Positions 25,606 to 32,726 of a stretch of 55,767 nucleotides of DNA are shown one piece after another. Positions within the stretch are counted from its first letter, which is position 1; each line of letters starts with the position of its first letter. This DNA comes from Syntrophaceae bacterium UBA7520 (lineage in GTDB: Bacteria; Desulfobacterota; Syntrophia; Syntrophales; Smithellaceae), in assembly GCA_002478265.1 (NCBI GenBank), contig DLNC01000029.1, forward strand, positions 1 to 55,767. The letters run 5' to 3'. Made by a program: the position numbers and the translations under genes. A model generated the notes under the pieces. That model was not told the origin of the DNA and searched no databases. It saw only the letters and a list, made by a program, of their open reading frames with translations.

Positions 25606-26229
25606 ATGAACAATCCCGAAGCCACGACGCAGGCGTTGGCGATACTCAGAAACGGAGAGAATTTTCAGTGGTATATAATTCCGCTTTTGATGTTTCTCTT
25701 CTACATTTACTATGATGAGTACGCGCGCAAGAATTACAAAGGCATCGCCGCGGGCCTGTCCTTGTACATGGTTCACTGGTTTTATGAAATCGTAAACGCC
25801 CTTATTCAGTATTTCAGCGGTCACGCGCTCTGGACCGTTCCCACCGGCACGGGCTTTTTGCTGCTGGTCGGCGTGTGCGCTGAACTCAGCATCATGTTTG
25901 CCGCCGCCGGGTTAGTTTTCAGCAAGCTGCTCGACCCGAAGCCGAAGAAGAAAATATTCGGCATCAACAACCGCCTCGTTGTCGCGCTGGGCGCCGCGGC
26001 GTTCTTTTCCATCTTTGAGATATTTCTGGCCAAGACGCCCGCGTTTGTCTGGGTTTATCCCTGGTGGGGGTCCATTCCTGTTTTCATCACCGTGTACATT
26101 CCCTTCTTCGTGGTCTCGATGTATTCCTACGACTGGAAGCGCAAAACGCAGAAAATGGTCATCGGCTCTCTGTTTGCCGTGAACGCCCTGATGCTCATTA
26201 TTTTTGCGGGAATTCTGAAGTGGATTTAG
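25606..26229 (+). CDS. Multi-pass membrane protein, unknown
   Basis: The 207-residue protein has six likely membrane helices (about 22-39, 47-68, 76-106, 124-143, 149-172 and 182-204). Charged loops such as DEYARKNYKG and DPKPKKKIFG separate the first and middle parts. I do not recognise the family. AAGGAGG lies upstream of the ATG at 25606, so the gene is well expressed in principle. It stands alone on the plus strand, convergent with the higBA pair whose terminator lies in between. Possibly a small transporter or sensor; nothing decides. Confidence 0.72.
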   Translation: MNNPEATTQALAILRNGENFQWYIIPLLMFLFYIYYDEYARKNYKGIAAGLSLYMVHWFYEIVNALIQYFSGHALWTVPTGTGFLLLVGVCAELSIMFAAAGLVFSKLLDPKPKKKIFGINNRLVVALGAAAFFSIFEIFLAKTPAFVWVYPWWGSIPVFITVYIPFFVVSMYSYDWKRKTQKMVIGSLFAVNALMLIIFAGILKWI

Positions 26230-26235
26230 ATTATT

Positions 26236-26270
26236 AAAAAAAGAGGCGGTGGCTTTTAACCCGCCGCCTC
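26236..26270 (-). terminator. Terminator after higBA
   Basis: Read on the minus strand, a 10-bp stem formed by 26261-26270 and 26243-26252 (one wobble pair) is followed by a run of seven T (complement of 26236-26242). It lies 19 bases past the higA stop. The plus-strand side lacks a T run. Confidence 0.75.
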
Positions 26271-26288
26271 AACATAAACAAATTTATT

Positions 26289-26591
26289 CTATCCCGCCAT
26301 TTTCAGGGGCTGAACCTCGCGGGATATTTTATTTTCCAATGCGTCTTCGGCCATATCCATATCATAGCGGCTCTGCAAATTAATCCAGTAGCGAGGCTCT
26401 TGCCTGAAATATCTGCCTAATCTTAAGGCCAAAGCCGCGTTTATGGGGCGTTTGCCGTTTACTACATAATTAATACGCATCGCCGGAACGTTCAAATCTT
26501 TTGCCAGACGGTATTGCGAAAGTTCCAACTCATCCAGCAATTCTTTTAAATAAACTCCCGGATGCACGGGCTTAATTGGTTTTTTTGCCAC
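26289..26591 (-). CDS. higA: HigA-family antitoxin
   Basis: The 100-residue protein opens with PVHPGVYLKELLDELELSQYRLAKDL, quoted here only as HPGVYLKELLDEL and LSQYRLAKDL, the hallmark of HigA antitoxins. The helix-turn-helix is at about residues 24-55 with VPAMRINYVVNGKRPI, followed by YFRQEPRYWINLQ. HigA neutralises HigB and represses the operon. The higB gene lies 11 bases upstream, the usual toxin-first order. A palindrome in the promoter spacer at 26895-26909 is its likely operator. Confidence 0.93.
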   Translation of the reverse strand: MAKKPIKPVHPGVYLKELLDELELSQYRLAKDLNVPAMRINYVVNGKRPINAALALRLGRYFRQEPRYWINLQSRYDMDMAEDALENKISREVQPLKMAG

Positions 26592-26602
26592 TTTAAATCT
26601 CC

Positions 26603-26884
26603 TTAATGATAATCAACGATTTCAACGTTTTCTGCGTGACCGCCCTGCCAAGTGAAGCACAGGCGCCATTGGTCATTGATTCTGATGCTCCATTGTCCTT
26701 GCCGATTTCCTTTTAGCACTTCCAGTCGATTGGAGGGCGGCAGGCGCAAATCTTCAATTTTCATTGCCGCGTCAAGGGCGTTGAGTTTCATGAAGGCGCG
26801 TTGCTGGATATTACGAGGAAACTGATGTGAAAACTCACGCCGAAATATCTTTTCGGTTTCACGGCAACGAAAAGACTTTATCAT
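26603..26884 (-). CDS. higB: HigB-family mRNA interferase toxin
   Basis: The 93-residue protein matches the HigB/RelE-like toxins: MIKSFRCRETEKIF at the start, the RAFMKLNALDAA helix, LRLPPSNRLEVLKG and the catalytic-end pattern WSIRINDQWRLCFTW. These toxins cleave ribosome-bound mRNA. Its ATG at 26884 lies where the promoter predicts the transcription start, so the transcript could be leaderless; only a GGAG-less cctccat-like stretch precedes the codon. The cognate antitoxin gene follows after 11 bases. The module is complete and both frames are intact. Confidence 0.93.
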   Translation of the reverse strand: MIKSFRCRETEKIFRREFSHQFPRNIQQRAFMKLNALDAAMKIEDLRLPPSNRLEVLKGNRQGQWSIRINDQWRLCFTWQGGHAENVEIVDYH

Positions 26885-26890
26885 GGAGCA

Positions 26891-26919
26891 ATAATAAACA
26901 TTATGTTTACTAATGTCAA
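26891..26919 (-). promoter_or_regulatory. higBA promoter with operator palindrome in the spacer
   Basis: On the minus strand, TTGACA (complement of 26914-26919), a 17-base spacer and TATTAT (complement of 26891-26896) give a near-perfect promoter. The palindrome TAAACA-TTA-TGTTTA (26895-26909) fills most of the spacer and touches the -10, an ideal position for HigA autorepression. Confidence 0.85.
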
Positions 26920-27014
26920 GAATAATTTATTTTTTGGAAATCATAGCATTTATGCGGCCAAAAGATATTCGGCAGGCGTTAAAGAGGGCTGCATTAGCAT
27001 AGCAATTCTAATTT

Positions 27015-27350
27015 CTATTTAATCATCACCAGCAGCATTTTGAATTTGGTCACCGCGTGCAGCGCATGGGGCTTGTTGGCGGGCATAATCAGCATCTCGC
27101 CTTCTTTCACCGTGTAAGGTTTTTTGCTGATGGTAATCTGGGCTTCGCCCTCCAGGATGCAGACCACCGCGTCAAAAGGCGCGGTGTGTTCGCTCAAGCC
27201 TTCTCCCTGGTCAAAGGCAAAAACGGTCAGCGTGCCGGATGGTTTGCGGATCAGCTCCCGGCTGACCACGGAACCATCCTGATAGGCGACGATGTCCTTC
27301 ATCTTCAGTACATTAGTCAGGTCTTTTATTTCCGATAATTTTTCAGGCAT
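27015..27350 (-). CDS. Small single-domain cupin
   Basis: The 111-residue protein is a single cupin barrel with the two usual motifs: the segment EHTAPFDAVVCILEGEAQI (about 54-72) and MLIMPANKPHALHAV (about 86-100). These hold likely metal ligands His 55, Glu 67-type and His 95. Such small cupins may bind metal and a small molecule; many act as sensors or isomerases. It is the last gene of a three-gene operon with the PH-like protein (two bases upstream) and the DUF3783 gene. Function is unknown. Confidence 0.82.
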   Translation of the reverse strand: MPEKLSEIKDLTNVLKMKDIVAYQDGSVVSRELIRKPSGTLTVFAFDQGEGLSEHTAPFDAVVCILEGEAQITISKKPYTVKEGEMLIMPANKPHALHAVTKFKMLLVMIK

Positions 27351-27352
27351 GA

Positions 27353-27706
27353 TTAAATCTCCTTTGGTTTATTATCAATATTAAACGCTTCTTTGGCCGC
27401 GGCAACAAATTTCTGCGGATCTTCCGGCGTAAAGCGCAGTTGACTGAAAACGCCGCCCTTTCTGGTTATGCCGACATGCTCATAAAAATCAGCCAGGTCG
27501 AGCTTGAGCGCTTTGAACGAAGTTCTGAGCACCGGCGGCCTGAAGACACTGATGGAGACGATATCCTCCTTTTTCACGGTAATGATTTTATAAAAAAACA
27601 AATACCGGCAGCGCAATTCAATCCTGTCCGGAAAAATAGAATATTCGTTGCCCAAACTCTTCATCGTCGGCGGCGAGATATACAGGGGGACGTTATTATA
27701 TTGCAT
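27353..27706 (-). CDS. Small PH-like domain protein, unknown
   Basis: The 117-residue soluble protein has alternating hydrophobic strands, for example IELRCRYLFFYKIITVKKEDIVSI in pieces such as RYLFFYKIITVKKEDI. This is like a bacterial Pleckstrin-homology-like domain, and RFTPEDPQKFVAAAKEAF near the end would be the closing helix. The resemblance is weak. It starts two bases before, and probably is co-translated with, the cupin gene. An internal ATG at 27664 is a possible alternative start. No signal peptide or membrane segment is present. Confidence 0.62.
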   Translation of the reverse strand: MQYNNVPLYISPPTMKSLGNEYSIFPDRIELRCRYLFFYKIITVKKEDIVSISVFRPPVLRTSFKALKLDLADFYEHVGITRKGGVFSQLRFTPEDPQKFVAAAKEAFNIDNKPKEI

Positions 27707-27757
27707 AATATGCGTCTTTTCCTTACGCGGTGATATCAGCGAAGATGAAAGGATAAT

Positions 27758-28180
27758 CTATTTATTTTTTTCCATCGCGATTCGTTCTTTATTTAGTTCT
27801 TCAAGCAATGCCGCCAGGGCCCAGTTTTCCGAAACCGGCGTTAGCGTGGCCCACAGGGGACGGGGCAAGCCGCTGGAGCGGTAGGCGGACATTATCCGGT
27901 GCAATTCATCCGCTGTTACGCCGGACATCACAATGGCGCGCGCCATGTCGGATTCCGCGCCCAGGCCTTCCTGATCCGGCCGGGCAAGCAAATCGCCCAG
28001 GCGGATTTCGGCATCGGCGGTCGCGGCAATAATCACCGGCACATCCGCCAGCGCGATATTATCCAGTAAATTCATCACCGTTTCCTGTTCGAAAGGGGTA
28101 AAGCCGCATACCAGCACCGCTCTCGGGCCGTACATCGGTTTGGCAGAATCCCCGATTTCTTTAAATGTGCCCTGGCTCAT
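27758..28180 (-). CDS. DUF3783-domain protein
   Basis: The 140-residue protein begins with a region GPRAVLVCGFTPFEQETVMNLLDNI and ends with PLWATLTPVSENWALAALLEELNKER, both quoted in shortened form here: VLVCGFTPFEQETVMNLL and LWATLTPVSENWALAALL. This end pattern is typical of DUF3783, whose function is unknown. AGGAGAAC precedes the ATG at 28180. It is the first gene of a three-gene operon with the PH-like and cupin genes. A candidate promoter (TCGACA, 18 bases, TAATAT) lies at 28209-28238. Confidence 0.72.
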   Translation of the reverse strand: MSQGTFKEIGDSAKPMYGPRAVLVCGFTPFEQETVMNLLDNIALADVPVIIAATADAEIRLGDLLARPDQEGLGAESDMARAIVMSGVTADELHRIMSAYRSSGLPRPLWATLTPVSENWALAALLEELNKERIAMEKNK

Positions 28181-28208
28181 GCTGTTCTCCTTCTTTTTGT
28201 TTGAATGA

Positions 28209-28238
28209 ATATTAACATAACCGGCTGGCTATTGTCGA
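28209..28238 (-). promoter_or_regulatory. Candidate promoter of the DUF3783 operon
   Basis: TCGACA (complement of 28233-28238), 18-base spacer and TAATAT (complement of 28209-28214). The match is partial, but it sits 28 bases upstream of the ATG at 28180 in a short gap. Confidence 0.35.
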
Positions 28239-28260
28239 TTGTTGCGTTTGATATTGATGC

Positions 28261-28388
28261 CTATTGATTTTTTGACCAGAGCTTTTTGTACCCGTGAAAC
28301 ATGCCCATGGCGGCGATCAACGCCTCGTTATCGTACCCTGCAAGTTTTTCCGGCAGCAATGGAAGTAGCGGAATTTTTACCCGGGTGC
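28261..28388 (-). pseudogene. C-terminal fragment of a disrupted gene
   Basis: Downstream of the glycosylase stop, a minus-strand frame reads VKIPLLPLLPEKLAGYDNEA and then ALIAAMGMFHGYKKLWSKNQ before a TAG at 28261-28263. The composition looks like real protein, yet the frame has no start: an in-frame TGA lies upstream within the glycosylase gene. I read it as the tail of a host gene whose front was lost when the glycosylase island was inserted. I cannot identify the parent family. Confidence 0.5.
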
Positions 28389-29159
28389 AGCGTCTTGTTT
28401 GCCATTCTCATTCTGTTTTGCCGTTGGGCAAAGGTCTTTCATATAGCAGTCGCCGCATGCTGGGCGGTGCGGCCTACACCAGCTTCTGCCTATCTCCCAA
28501 CATGGCAAATCCATCATTCCTGGAAACTCAGGATAAAGTGCTCGTGCCTTGTATATCACTTGTTCAACGGTAACGTCGGCTGAACATAGTCTAAGTCGGG
28601 AGAAGACTCGGCGCACATGAACATCCGCTGAGATGTCAATGGAGTAGTAGTCCGAAAAGGGAATCTTAAACTCGCGTGCTAGGCAGTTGGCGGCCATGCT
28701 GCCGATTTTTGGACCAATCCCTTCGAATTCCAAGAAGCGATAGACAACCTCCGCGCTGGAAGGCTTGCCTTTCCAAATAAGGGCAGCGTCACCTGCATAG
28801 ACGTTCTTGATTCGCTGCACCGCTGAATAGAAGTGATCGGCCATCATCTCAATGAACCGGTGTAGGGGTTCAGGTTCCTTCATGAGACGATTCACATCTT
28901 GCCGCGACAGTTCACTTAGTGTCCGCATTGAAAACCCGCCGATCTTCTGCGAAATGCGATATGGAATCAGCCATGCTCTTTCCGCTTTGACTTGGCGATC
29001 CATGACGCATCCTAGGACGAAGGCATGCGGATAATTATCCAAGTCGTTCAGCAAGGTATCGGCCGCTTGTTCCTTGGTGAAGGCAATCGGTTGTTTCGGC
29101 GCGTGGAACAACCTCTGCCCATGCTCAACCAGTCTGTCGCGTGTTAATTTTTCGTTCAT
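28377..29159 (-). CDS. Endonuclease III-like HhH-GPD Fe-S DNA glycosylase
   Basis: The 260-residue protein has a helix-hairpin-helix (FEGIGPKIGSMAANCLA, about 166-182) with the expected lysine, a downstream DISADVHVRRVF segment that supplies the catalytic-type aspartate, and the C-terminal cluster C-x6-C-x2-C-x5-C in WCRPHRPACGDCYMKDLC. That is the Endo III/MutY pattern, but the N-terminal 150 residues are unlike Nth. It would excise damaged or modified bases. It begins a few bases after an attC-like element and has codon use unlike the neighbouring host genes, so it was probably acquired. A link to phage defence is possible but unproven. Confidence 0.82.
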   Translation of the reverse strand: MNEKLTRDRLVEHGQRLFHAPKQPIAFTKEQAADTLLNDLDNYPHAFVLGCVMDRQVKAERAWLIPYRISQKIGGFSMRTLSELSRQDVNRLMKEPEPLHRFIEMMADHFYSAVQRIKNVYAGDAALIWKGKPSSAEVVYRFLEFEGIGPKIGSMAANCLAREFKIPFSDYYSIDISADVHVRRVFSRLRLCSADVTVEQVIYKARALYPEFPGMMDLPCWEIGRSWCRPHRPACGDCYMKDLCPTAKQNENGKQDAAPG

Positions 29160-29165
29160 TTCTAC

Positions 29166-29234
29166 ACCCTAATGAAAAGCTCAGCCGGAGCGGCCCAGCG
29201 GGCCGCGATCGGTTGTAGCGGCTGGTTGGCCGCT
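29166..29234 (-). mobile_element. attC-like recombination site between two accessory genes
   Basis: On the minus strand the segment begins near GGCCAAC and ends with CATTAGGG, resembling the outer parts of an integron attC site. Between them lies a strong stem, GCGGCCC/GGGCCGC (29190-29206) with a 3-base loop, flanked by complementary CAACCG and CGGCTG. The adjacent sequence CGGCTGAGCTTTTCATTAGG is like known attC ends. AGCGGC/GCCGCT also pairs at 29217-29234. The upstream gene ends inside it and the next gene starts just after it, as in gene cassettes. No integrase is in the window. Confidence 0.5.
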
Positions 29235-29792
29235 ATTTATAAACATTACAAGCTCAATAGCGCGCAAGGTACTAACTTCATAACCGACCTTGGCATTTAC
29301 CGAATTATGAAATGTCGAGAAGCTAGAGTTTGTTCTTATACGTACCAGTTCCGACATATATTCTCGATACTTTTCAAGTTGATTTAATCGATAATTATGT
29401 GCAGCTTCATTAAAAACAAATTTATAGATTTTTGAGTCCCATATGGCAAAACTATTTGGTGCTACAAAATGAAGTAATTTGGAGGCACCAACAAGTGAAT
29501 TATTGACGAGTTGTTTTAATGTTTCTATGTGACGATCAGAAAGTTGACCATTTTTCTTTGCTTTATTAAGGATTTCTGCGCCGTGCTGAAAACTGACAGA
29601 TAATTTGTTTGGGTTTAGTTCTAAAACAGTTGGCATCCACCCATAAACGATATGCGCTCCACAAACAAAGTCTCTCTCAGAGAAAACATCGAAACTCTGA
29701 AAATAAGCAAGAATATGAGGATACGAGACTATATATGAATTATCTCTGACAATATTTGTGGTAGGTTCCAATTCAAATACGTTCTTCATCAT
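29181..29792 (-). CDS. AT-rich accessory gene of unknown function
   Basis: I do not recognise this 203-residue protein. It is soluble and mostly helical. A conserved-looking core is SKLLHFVAPNSFAIWDSKIY (about 112-131). The last 16 residues (SGQPAATTDRGPLGRSG-like) are encoded by the GC-rich attC-like segment, so the original protein probably ended earlier. Base composition is clearly AT-richer than every neighbour, a sign of horizontal transfer. Start is ATG at 29792 or 29789, with GGAG close by. It lies 21 bases upstream of the Fe-S glycosylase in the same direction; the two may form one accessory module. Confidence 0.68.
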   Translation of the reverse strand: MMKNVFELEPTTNIVRDNSYIVSYPHILAYFQSFDVFSERDFVCGAHIVYGWMPTVLELNPNKLSVSFQHGAEILNKAKKNGQLSDRHIETLKQLVNNSLVGASKLLHFVAPNSFAIWDSKIYKFVFNEAAHNYRLNQLEKYREYMSELVRIRTNSSFSTFHNSVNAKVGYEVSTLRAIELVMFINSGQPAATTDRGPLGRSG

Positions 29793-30005
29793 TCTCCACG
29801 GCCAATAATTAATATATTGATTCCATAAAATATGGCTTTTTGTACAAGATGCCTTGGGAATCGTTTTTACTTCTTAAAAAATTTTTTTTAAAATCAACTA
29901 AGTATAAACTGTCTATTCTGTAAAAGGTCTTTATTATCAGCAATTGCCGAATCGATATTTTACGCTATTTTGTGCGACTTTGCTCCGCCTACCCAATATT
30001 TCTAC
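29793..30005. other. AT-rich intergenic part of the accessory island
   Basis: This gap lies upstream of the AT-rich accessory gene. It has runs of A and T, and a small palindrome CCATATTTTATGG near 29840. I saw no convincing promoter, gene or RNA. From about 29960 the sequence becomes GC-richer and merges with the palindromic repeat at 30006-30078. Confidence 0.4.
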
Positions 30006-30078
30006 GGCGCTTCAATTATTTGCGTGCCGCCCGTCAGCGGTCGGAAGGCGGCGGCAGAGGCAAATAATCGGATGCGCC
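30006..30078. repeat. Large palindromic MITE/REP-like element
   Basis: A 73-base imperfect palindrome: GGCGC (30006-30010) with GCGCC (30074-30078), ATTATTTGC (30015-30023) with GCAAATAAT (30060-30068), and GCCGCC (30026-30031) with GGCGGC (30050-30055). The single strand would fold to a long hairpin. It marks the far end of the AT-rich island. A short frame that spans it (42 codons, minus strand) looks like a by-product of the repeat. Confidence 0.65.
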
Positions 30079-30162
30079 AGTAGGCATACTGAATATCATT
30101 ATTTAGTTGTATTTTGTTAATCATTTTGAGGTGACGCATAAAAACACCTCTTAATTATAAGT

Positions 30163-30189
30163 GCCGGAGGCGAAGAAATCGCCCCCGGC
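30163..30189. terminator. Hairpin downstream of nitronate monooxygenase-like gene
   Basis: gccggaggcg (30163-30172) pairs with cgcccccggc (30180-30189) except at one position, with a 7-base loop. It lies 20 bases past the stop of the minus-strand gene ending at 30209. On that strand the following bases are AT-rich but not a T run, so intrinsic termination is uncertain. A second IR, GAGGTG/CACCTC, lies at 30128-30150. Confidence 0.45.
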
Positions 30190-30208
30190 TTTTGTGGCGG
30201 GTAAAATT

Positions 30209-31324
30209 TTATTTCACGTATTTTTTGGGCAGGTTGACGATAATGTCTTCTGCCTCTTTCATGATGCTTTGCACCAGGTCGGCGACTTTGGGCATATCGC
30301 TGATGCGCTGGGCGCACTCGCCGGCGGCCATCATGGCCTTTGCCTTGTCGCCTTCGAACACGGCCTTGATGGATTCGTTTTCATATTCAATTAAGGACAT
30401 GTCTTCCATGGTGGTGTAGCTGTCCGGCGTGCCCAGGAAAACGCCGGGCGATTTTTTCAGTGTGTTTACCGCGTGCTCTTCACTGCGGGGGTTTCTCAGC
30501 CAGCGCGCGGGGCCCACGTAACCGCGGGCGACCAACGTGCCGCGATCCTGCGCTTCCACAACGGATTGTTTCCACAACGGTGGGAAATCGCTTTCCTGCG
30601 TGGCGAGGAAACGTGTTCCCATCAATGCTCCGTCGCAGCCCAGAGCCAGCGTGGCGGCCAGGGTTTTGCCGTCAGATACTCCACCGCCGCCCACGACAAG
30701 TGTTTTCTCGTCAGATACGGCCTCGACCACGGCGGGGAAAAGCACCATTGAGTGTAGCGGTTCCCAATGCGTGTGGAAGCCGCCTTCGTGACCGGAAGCG
30801 ACAATAATATCCACGCCCGCTTTTTTGCAGCGCAGGGCGGCGCGGACGGAAGGAATTATGTGAATCCAGATAAAGCCCGCGCCTTTGATTTTATCTCCCC
30901 AGCCCATCGGATCGCCGGCGGAGGTGTACATTACTTTCAGGGTTTTTTTCATGTCGGGATTTTCTTCACGCGCCTTGATGGCGGTTTCGATCATGACGTT
31001 GGCCTTGTCTTTGAGTTCCGCGGAGACCATCACGTTCGGGCCGAAGACGCCGCCTTTATCCTTAACCAGACGATGCGTGCGTTTGAGAACTGTGTCCAAC
31101 ACTTTGGCCATGTCGTCGTCGCGGTTGGCTTCGCCGGTATCGCAAAAGGCGTTGTAGATCCAGGGCTGGTCGTCTTTATTAAAGAGGCCGCTGGTGGAAA
31201 GAAGCCCCAGGCAGCCCGCGTTGGCGGCGGCCACGCACAGGTTGTTGTTGGAAAAAGGCCCCATCCCCGCCTGCATGATGGGGTATTTGATGCCGAGTAA
31301 TTCTGTCAGTCTTGTTTTTAACAT
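30209..31324 (-). CDS. Nitronate monooxygenase-like FMN-dependent oxidoreductase
   Basis: The 371-residue TIM-barrel flavoprotein is of the 2-nitropropane dioxygenase/FabK-like family. Evidence is the start GIKYPIMQAGMGPFSNNNLCVAAANAG, shortened here to KYPIMQAGMGPFSNNNL, the SGHEGGFHTHW stretch with its usual histidine, and the phosphate-binding GGGGVSDGKTLAATLALGCDGALMGTRFLAT region (GGGGVSDGKTLAATLALG). In anaerobes these enzymes may be enoyl reductases or act on unusual substrates. AGGAGG precedes the start. It stands alone next to the accessory island. Confidence 0.85.
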   Translation of the reverse strand: MLKTRLTELLGIKYPIMQAGMGPFSNNNLCVAAANAGCLGLLSTSGLFNKDDQPWIYNAFCDTGEANRDDDMAKVLDTVLKRTHRLVKDKGGVFGPNVMVSAELKDKANVMIETAIKAREENPDMKKTLKVMYTSAGDPMGWGDKIKGAGFIWIHIIPSVRAALRCKKAGVDIIVASGHEGGFHTHWEPLHSMVLFPAVVEAVSDEKTLVVGGGGVSDGKTLAATLALGCDGALMGTRFLATQESDFPPLWKQSVVEAQDRGTLVARGYVGPARWLRNPRSEEHAVNTLKKSPGVFLGTPDSYTTMEDMSLIEYENESIKAVFEGDKAKAMMAAGECAQRISDMPKVADLVQSIMKEAEDIIVNLPKKYVK

Positions 31325-31529
31325 TAAATTCTTCCTCCTGTATTTTATTAAAATAATTGTTTATTTATCAGCAAAAGAACCGGCCGCGGCAGGTTTTGAG
31401 CAAAGAGTATATGAAGAAGATTTTTGCCTGTCAAACTGTTTGTTTGCTTTATGGCAAGATAACGCTGGACAAACATGGCGGCGAAAAATATAATAATCTC
31501 AATCCCATAAAGCTTGGCGGTTAAGACAA

Positions 31530-32000
31530 ATGTTAAAATATTTTCTTGTTGTATTTGCCATATTTTTTGCCCTGCAGGGCGCTGCCGTGGCGGATTTCTA
31601 CACGTGGGAAGACGACGAGGGCAATGTTCATATCACCGATTATCCGCCGCCCGCCAGGTTTGCCAAAAAAGCAAAGGTGCGCAAAGAAGCGGATATTCCG
31701 AAGGATATCTGCATCCGGCCGGAAAGAGAACAGGGCGCAGCCGATGAGCGCCGCACCGTCGCGGATAAAAATCATGAAGTTGTGCTTTACACGACAAGCT
31801 GGTGCCCCTACTGCACCAAGGCGCGCAATTTCTTCCTTTCCCGCAATATTCCTTTTACCGAATATGACGTGGAAAAAGACCGGGCCGCGGCGGCCAGAAA
31901 AAGAGAGCTTGATCCAAAAGGGGGCGTGCCTTTTGCCATTATAAACGGCCGCTCCATTCACGGCTATTCCGAAAGCGCCTACGAAAGAGCCTTACGGTAG
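31530..32000 (+). CDS. Exported DUF4124-glutaredoxin fusion
   Basis: The 156-residue precursor starts with a signal peptide (about 1-21, cleavage after AVA). A DUF4124 domain follows (about 22-65) with FYTWEDDEGNVHITDYPPP, and then a glutaredoxin domain (about 80-156) with active site SWCPYC and the GGVPFAIINGRSIHGY motif, so two redox cysteines are intact. The signal suggests that the domain acts in the periplasm. The gene stands alone upstream of hsp20, and no terminator was seen between them. A role in envelope disulfide handling is likely. Confidence 0.87.
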   Translation: MLKYFLVVFAIFFALQGAAVADFYTWEDDEGNVHITDYPPPARFAKKAKVRKEADIPKDICIRPEREQGAADERRTVADKNHEVVLYTTSWCPYCTKARNFFLSRNIPFTEYDVEKDRAAAARKRELDPKGGVPFAIINGRSIHGYSESAYERALR

Positions 32001-32095
32001 CGTACTAAATTTTCGTTCATTTTTTCTTTCAATCAAATTCTAACTTCTGTTTTTATCTGATTTTTTAACTTAAGTCCGGCGCTCGCGCGAGACTC

Positions 32096-32123
32096 TTGAC
32101 ATTTTTCCCCGCGTGATTATTTT
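32096..32123 (+). promoter_or_regulatory. Candidate promoter of hsp20
   Basis: TTGACA (32096-32101), a 16-base spacer and TATTTT (32118-32123) lie about 65 bases before the Hsp20 start. The CTTGAC and CCCC pieces resemble a heat-shock (sigma-32) promoter, but their spacing is too short for that class. Confidence 0.45.
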
Positions 32124-32194
32124 TACATTGAAACAGTTATTTAACCAATAATATTAAACCTTTACATAATTAAGCGTAGAAAGGGGGAATGGAT

Positions 32195-32689
32195 ATGTTT
32201 AAAAATCTGTTGCCTAGCGTACGGCGTAAGAACGGAAAAGCCCTGCGCCAAGCCCAGGAGACTCCGTTCTTGCCTCTCCAGCGCGAAATGAATAAAATTT
32301 TTGATGATTTTTTCAACGACTTCGGTTTGAGCCCTTTTTCCGGATTCAGGACGCTTGGCTTTGAGCCAAATATTGATGTTTGTGAAGACGATAAAGAACT
32401 TAAAGTTAAAGCTGAGTTGCCTGGTCTTGAAGAAAAGGATATTGAAGTTGACCTGACTCCGGATGCTCTGACCATTCGCGGCGAGAAAAAGGATGACCGG
32501 GAAGAAAAGGGCGATGGCTACTGGTATCAAGAATCCCGCTATGGTTCTTTTCACCGGGTGGTGCCCCTTCCCGAAGGGATTGACCAGCAAAAGGCAGAAG
32601 CTCAGTTTAAAAACGGCGTATTGACCGTTACTCTGCCCTGGATGGAAGGCTCGAAAGTTGGGAAAAAAATCGCGATTAAAACATCTTAA
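32195..32689 (+). CDS. Small heat shock protein, Hsp20/alpha-crystallin
   Basis: The protein has about 164 residues. The alpha-crystallin domain runs from about 48 to 150, with EPNIDVCEDDKELKVKAELPG, the ELPGLEEKDIEVDL strand, and the conserved FKNGVLTVTLP near the C-terminus. It works as an ATP-independent holdase against aggregation. The ATG at 32195 has GGGGG seven bases upstream, better than the in-frame ATG at 32189, which overlaps that site. A terminator at 32696-32726 separates it from groESL. Length and domain order are normal. Confidence 0.9.
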   Translation: MFKNLLPSVRRKNGKALRQAQETPFLPLQREMNKIFDDFFNDFGLSPFSGFRTLGFEPNIDVCEDDKELKVKAELPGLEEKDIEVDLTPDALTIRGEKKDDREEKGDGYWYQESRYGSFHRVVPLPEGIDQQKAEAQFKNGVLTVTLPWMEGSKVGKKIAIKTS

Positions 32690-32695
32690 AAAAAG

Positions 32696-32726
32696 GAGCT
32701 TCCCCTACCGGGGAGGCTCTTTTTTC
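32696..32726 (+). terminator. Terminator after hsp20
   Basis: gagcttcccc (32696-32705) pairs with ggggaggctc (32710-32719), loop tacc, followed by a run of T from 32720. One wobble pair. It lies 7 bases beyond the stop codon. Confidence 0.9.

Noticed and set aside
30079..30162. 42-codon minus-strand frame across the palindromic element
   Set aside because: It has no ribosome-binding site, and its sequence follows the repeat arms, so it is probably a by-product.
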